Shown here in pieces: positions 43,168 to 44,999 of a DNA stretch of 44,999 nucleotides. The stretch's first letter is position 1. The number at the start of each line of letters is the position of its first letter. Below the pieces are notes generated by a model. That model was not told the DNA's origin. It saw only the letters and a list, made by a program, of their open reading frames with translations, and searched no databases. Made by a program: the position numbers and the translations under genes. The stretch covers positions 1 through 44,999 of the forward strand of contig NZ_AMDP01000017.1 in NCBI RefSeq assembly GCF_028128615.1. Direction: 5' to 3'. The DNA is from Enterococcus sp. 5H (lineage in GTDB: Bacteria; Bacillota; Bacilli; Lactobacillales; Enterococcaceae).

Positions 43168-44999
43168 ATGAAAAAGAGTAATAAACTGATTACTTTGGGT
43201 ATTCTAACAACAATGTTGTGTTATACGTTCAGTCCAGTAATGACACTTGCTGATCAGGAACATTCAGATACAGCAGAATCAATTGAACAAGCCGCAGGAT
43301 TTTCAAGTGATAGTGATTTAGAATCGATGAACCCATTTCCATTAGGAGAAATACAATCGTCAACAAGTAGGGAAATCGAATCTAGTTCTTCAGAAGAACC
43401 CATGACTAACACAGCAGAAGTTGAAACGAATAAGTCCACAGTAGATGTTTCAGCGTTTGAAAATAAAGAAATAGTGCTAGTTCCTGCTGCTAACGCGGAT
43501 ATTCGATTTTCAGAGTCTGATAACGGTTCAGTGCATGTTTCTGATAAAACTACTCTGAGAGATCAGAAGTACATTTTTAATTTATCAGAAGACGGCTGGT
43601 GGACAATTCAAAATAGTACAACTAAAAACTATCTTACTGTAGCAAATGAGGGCACTGGATCGGTTTACTTTACTACTTTGCAGAATAGTGATGAACAGCA
43701 GTGGCGTTTAGTAGATGAAGAGAATGGTACTTATCATATTGAATCAAGAACAAATCAGTTTCTAGAAATTACGGAAACCAATGAGTTACAAACTGGTAAT
43801 GGTGATTTGAAACAACGTTGGGCAATAGAATTGCCTGAGCAAGATACGCAATCGACAGAAAGCAATGGTTCTGAAAGTTCAACAGAAAGTACAACTGAAA
43901 CAACTACTCAAGAAACAAAAGAAATCCAAGAACCAAAGGCAATTTCTAATACTTTTAATGAAGTTGAAAAAACACCTATTGGCAACACTAAGATTAGAAT
44001 TACTATTAGCAATTTGAGTGTGAGCAATGCGTCAAAGGTAGAATTTCCAACATGGAGCAATACAAATGGTCAAGACGATATAAAATGGTTAAATGGCACA
44101 AAGAATTCCGATGGCTCGTATTCAGTGATTGTGGATGCCAATGAGTACAAACATGACGGTCAATTCATAACTCATATTTATGCGACAACCAACGGAACGC
44201 GTAGTGGAATAGGTTCAACAAGTTATAATCTAGAATTTCCACCAATGAATGTAGTAGAAAAAACAGCAATTGGTAAAGATAAAATGAAAGTAACAATTTA
44301 TAATCCAAATAGAGGAAATATGTCAAAGGTAGAATTTCCAACGTGGAGTAATACAAACGGTCAAGATGATATTAAATGGTTAAATGGCACAAAGAATTCC
44401 GATGGCTCGTATTCAGTAATTGTGGATGCCAATGAGTACAAACATGACGGTCAATTCATAACTCATATTTATGCGACAACCAACGGAACGCGTAGTGGAA
44501 TAGGTTCAACAAGTTATAATTTAGAATTTCCACCAATGAATGTAGTAGAAAAAACAGCAATTGGTAAAGATAAAATGAAAGTAACAATTTATAATCCAAA
44601 TAGAGGAAATGTGTCAAAGGTAGAATTTCCAACGTGGAGTAATACAAACGGTCAAGATGATATTAAATGGTTAAATGGCACAAAGAATTCCGATGGCTCG
44701 TATTCAGTAATTGTGGATGCCAATGAGTACAAACATGACGGTCAATTCATAACTCATATTTATGCGACAACAAATGGAACACGTAGTGGAATAGGTTCAA
44801 CAAGTTATAATTTAGAATTTCCGCCAATGAATGTAGTAGAAAAAACAGCAATTGGTAAAGATAAAATGAAAGTAACAATTTATAATCCAAATAGAGGAAA
44901 TGTGTCAAAGGTAGAATTTCCAACGTGGAGTAATACAAACGGTCAAGATGATATTAAATGGTTAAATGGCACAAAGAATTCCGATGGCTCGTATTCAGT
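43168..44999 (+). CDS. Secreted ricin-lectin and Bsp-like repeat protein, 5' part
   Basis: The gene runs off the window after 610 codons. A signal peptide ends near TLA|DQ (residue 28). A Ser/Glu-rich spacer follows, then a ricin-type beta-trefoil-like region (about 92-224, with WWTIQNSTTKNYLTV and QQWRLVDEENGTYHIES) and a Ser/Thr/Glu linker. From about residue 264, 97-residue repeats with the pattern KVEFPTWSNTNGQDDIKWL resemble GBS Bsp-like repeats of streptococcal and enterococcal cell-wall proteins. These are often joined to a peptidoglycan hydrolase at the C-terminus, which is not visible here. AGGAG lies seven bases before the ATG. Likely role: wall or glycan binding. Confidence 0.8.
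   Translation, partial: MKKSNKLITLGILTTMLCYTFSPVMTLADQEHSDTAESIEQAAGFSSDSDLESMNPFPLGEIQSSTSREIESSSSEEPMTNTAEVETNKSTVDVSAFENKEIVLVPAANADIRFSESDNGSVHVSDKTTLRDQKYIFNLSEDGWWTIQNSTTKNYLTVANEGTGSVYFTTLQNSDEQQWRLVDEENGTYHIESRTNQFLEITETNELQTGNGDLKQRWAIELPEQDTQSTESNGSESSTESTTETTTQETKEIQEPKAISNTFNEVEKTPIGNTKIRITISNLSVSNASKVEFPTWSNTNGQDDIKWLNGTKNSDGSYSVIVDANEYKHDGQFITHIYATTNGTRSGIGSTSYNLEFPPMNVVEKTAIGKDKMKVTIYNPNRGNMSKVEFPTWSNTNGQDDIKWLNGTKNSDGSYSVIVDANEYKHDGQFITHIYATTNGTRSGIGSTSYNLEFPPMNVVEKTAIGKDKMKVTIYNPNRGNVSKVEFPTWSNTNGQDDIKWLNGTKNSDGSYSVIVDANEYKHDGQFITHIYATTNGTRSGIGSTSYNLEFPPMNVVEKTAIGKDKMKVTIYNPNRGNVSKVEFPTWSNTNGQDDIKWLNGTKNSDGSYS
43957..44999 (+). repeat. Nearly identical 291-bp tandem coding repeats
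   Basis: Units start at 43957, 44248, 44539 and 44830 (cut by the window end). The first 60 or so bases of unit 1 have diverged; otherwise units differ by only scattered bases. The exact period of 97 codons keeps the frame open. Confidence 0.95.

Noticed and set aside
44165-44938. Three minus-strand 63-codon frames spaced 291 bases apart
   Set aside because: They are antisense shadows of the tandem coding repeats, with no ribosome sites.

Overview
The window is a low-GC Firmicutes chromosome segment, most probably from an Enterococcus species. The order cinA - recA - rny, a LexA-type operator at recA, Mga-family regulators, WxL surface proteins, DUF916/DUF3324 membrane proteins and class C sortases all fit that group. 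I cannot name the species from the sequence alone. No tRNA, rRNA, CRISPR array, transposase or integrase was seen.

Layout. (1) 1-8214 is mostly core: the 3' end of a hyaluronan-synthase-like glycosyltransferase, a divergent membrane protein with a C-terminal Cys/His site, cinA, recA, rny, and an orphan oligopeptide-binding lipoprotein. (2) 8507-12362, minus strand: an LRR/MucBP surface protein with no anchor, an Mga-type regulator, and a small membrane protein whose start overlaps the regulator. (3) 12827-21372: an atypical response regulator followed by a WxL ('Csc'-type) operon with a small LPHTG protein, two small WxL proteins, a DUF916/DUF3324 protein, a membrane protein and a 1277-residue WxL-like adhesin. 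(4) 21969-32412: a second Mga-type regulator, a 28-codon small ORF, a 2171-residue thioester/SpaA-repeat adhesin and a major pilin, both ending in an MPITG sorting signal. (5) 32573-37654: a second WxL set, with a MucBP/WxL adhesin, a small protein with a degenerate LPSMG signal, a small WxL protein and a DUF916/DUF3324 protein. (6) 37857-42042: three tandem class C sortases and a third DUF916/DUF3324 protein. (7) 43168 to the end: a secreted protein with a ricin-type lectin region and nearly identical 291-bp Bsp-like repeats, cut by the window edge.

How the genes may work together. The sortases probably polymerise the two MPITG proteins into a pilus with the thioester adhesin at its tip. The two WxL sets, each with its own DUF916/DUF3324 protein and small sorting-signal protein, would build non-covalent surface complexes. 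Interleaving of pilus and WxL genes, shared basic cytoplasmic tails, and a short N-terminal motif shared by the small sorting-signal proteins and the WxL proteins suggest one combined surface-assembly locus. That is inference.

The most unexpected non-coding signal is a dispersed structured element at 8255-8495 and 42148-42410. Its 74-nt head is about 93% identical between the copies, and the closing stem carries compensatory base changes. Both copies lie just downstream of plus-strand genes in the same orientation and bracket the whole accessory region.
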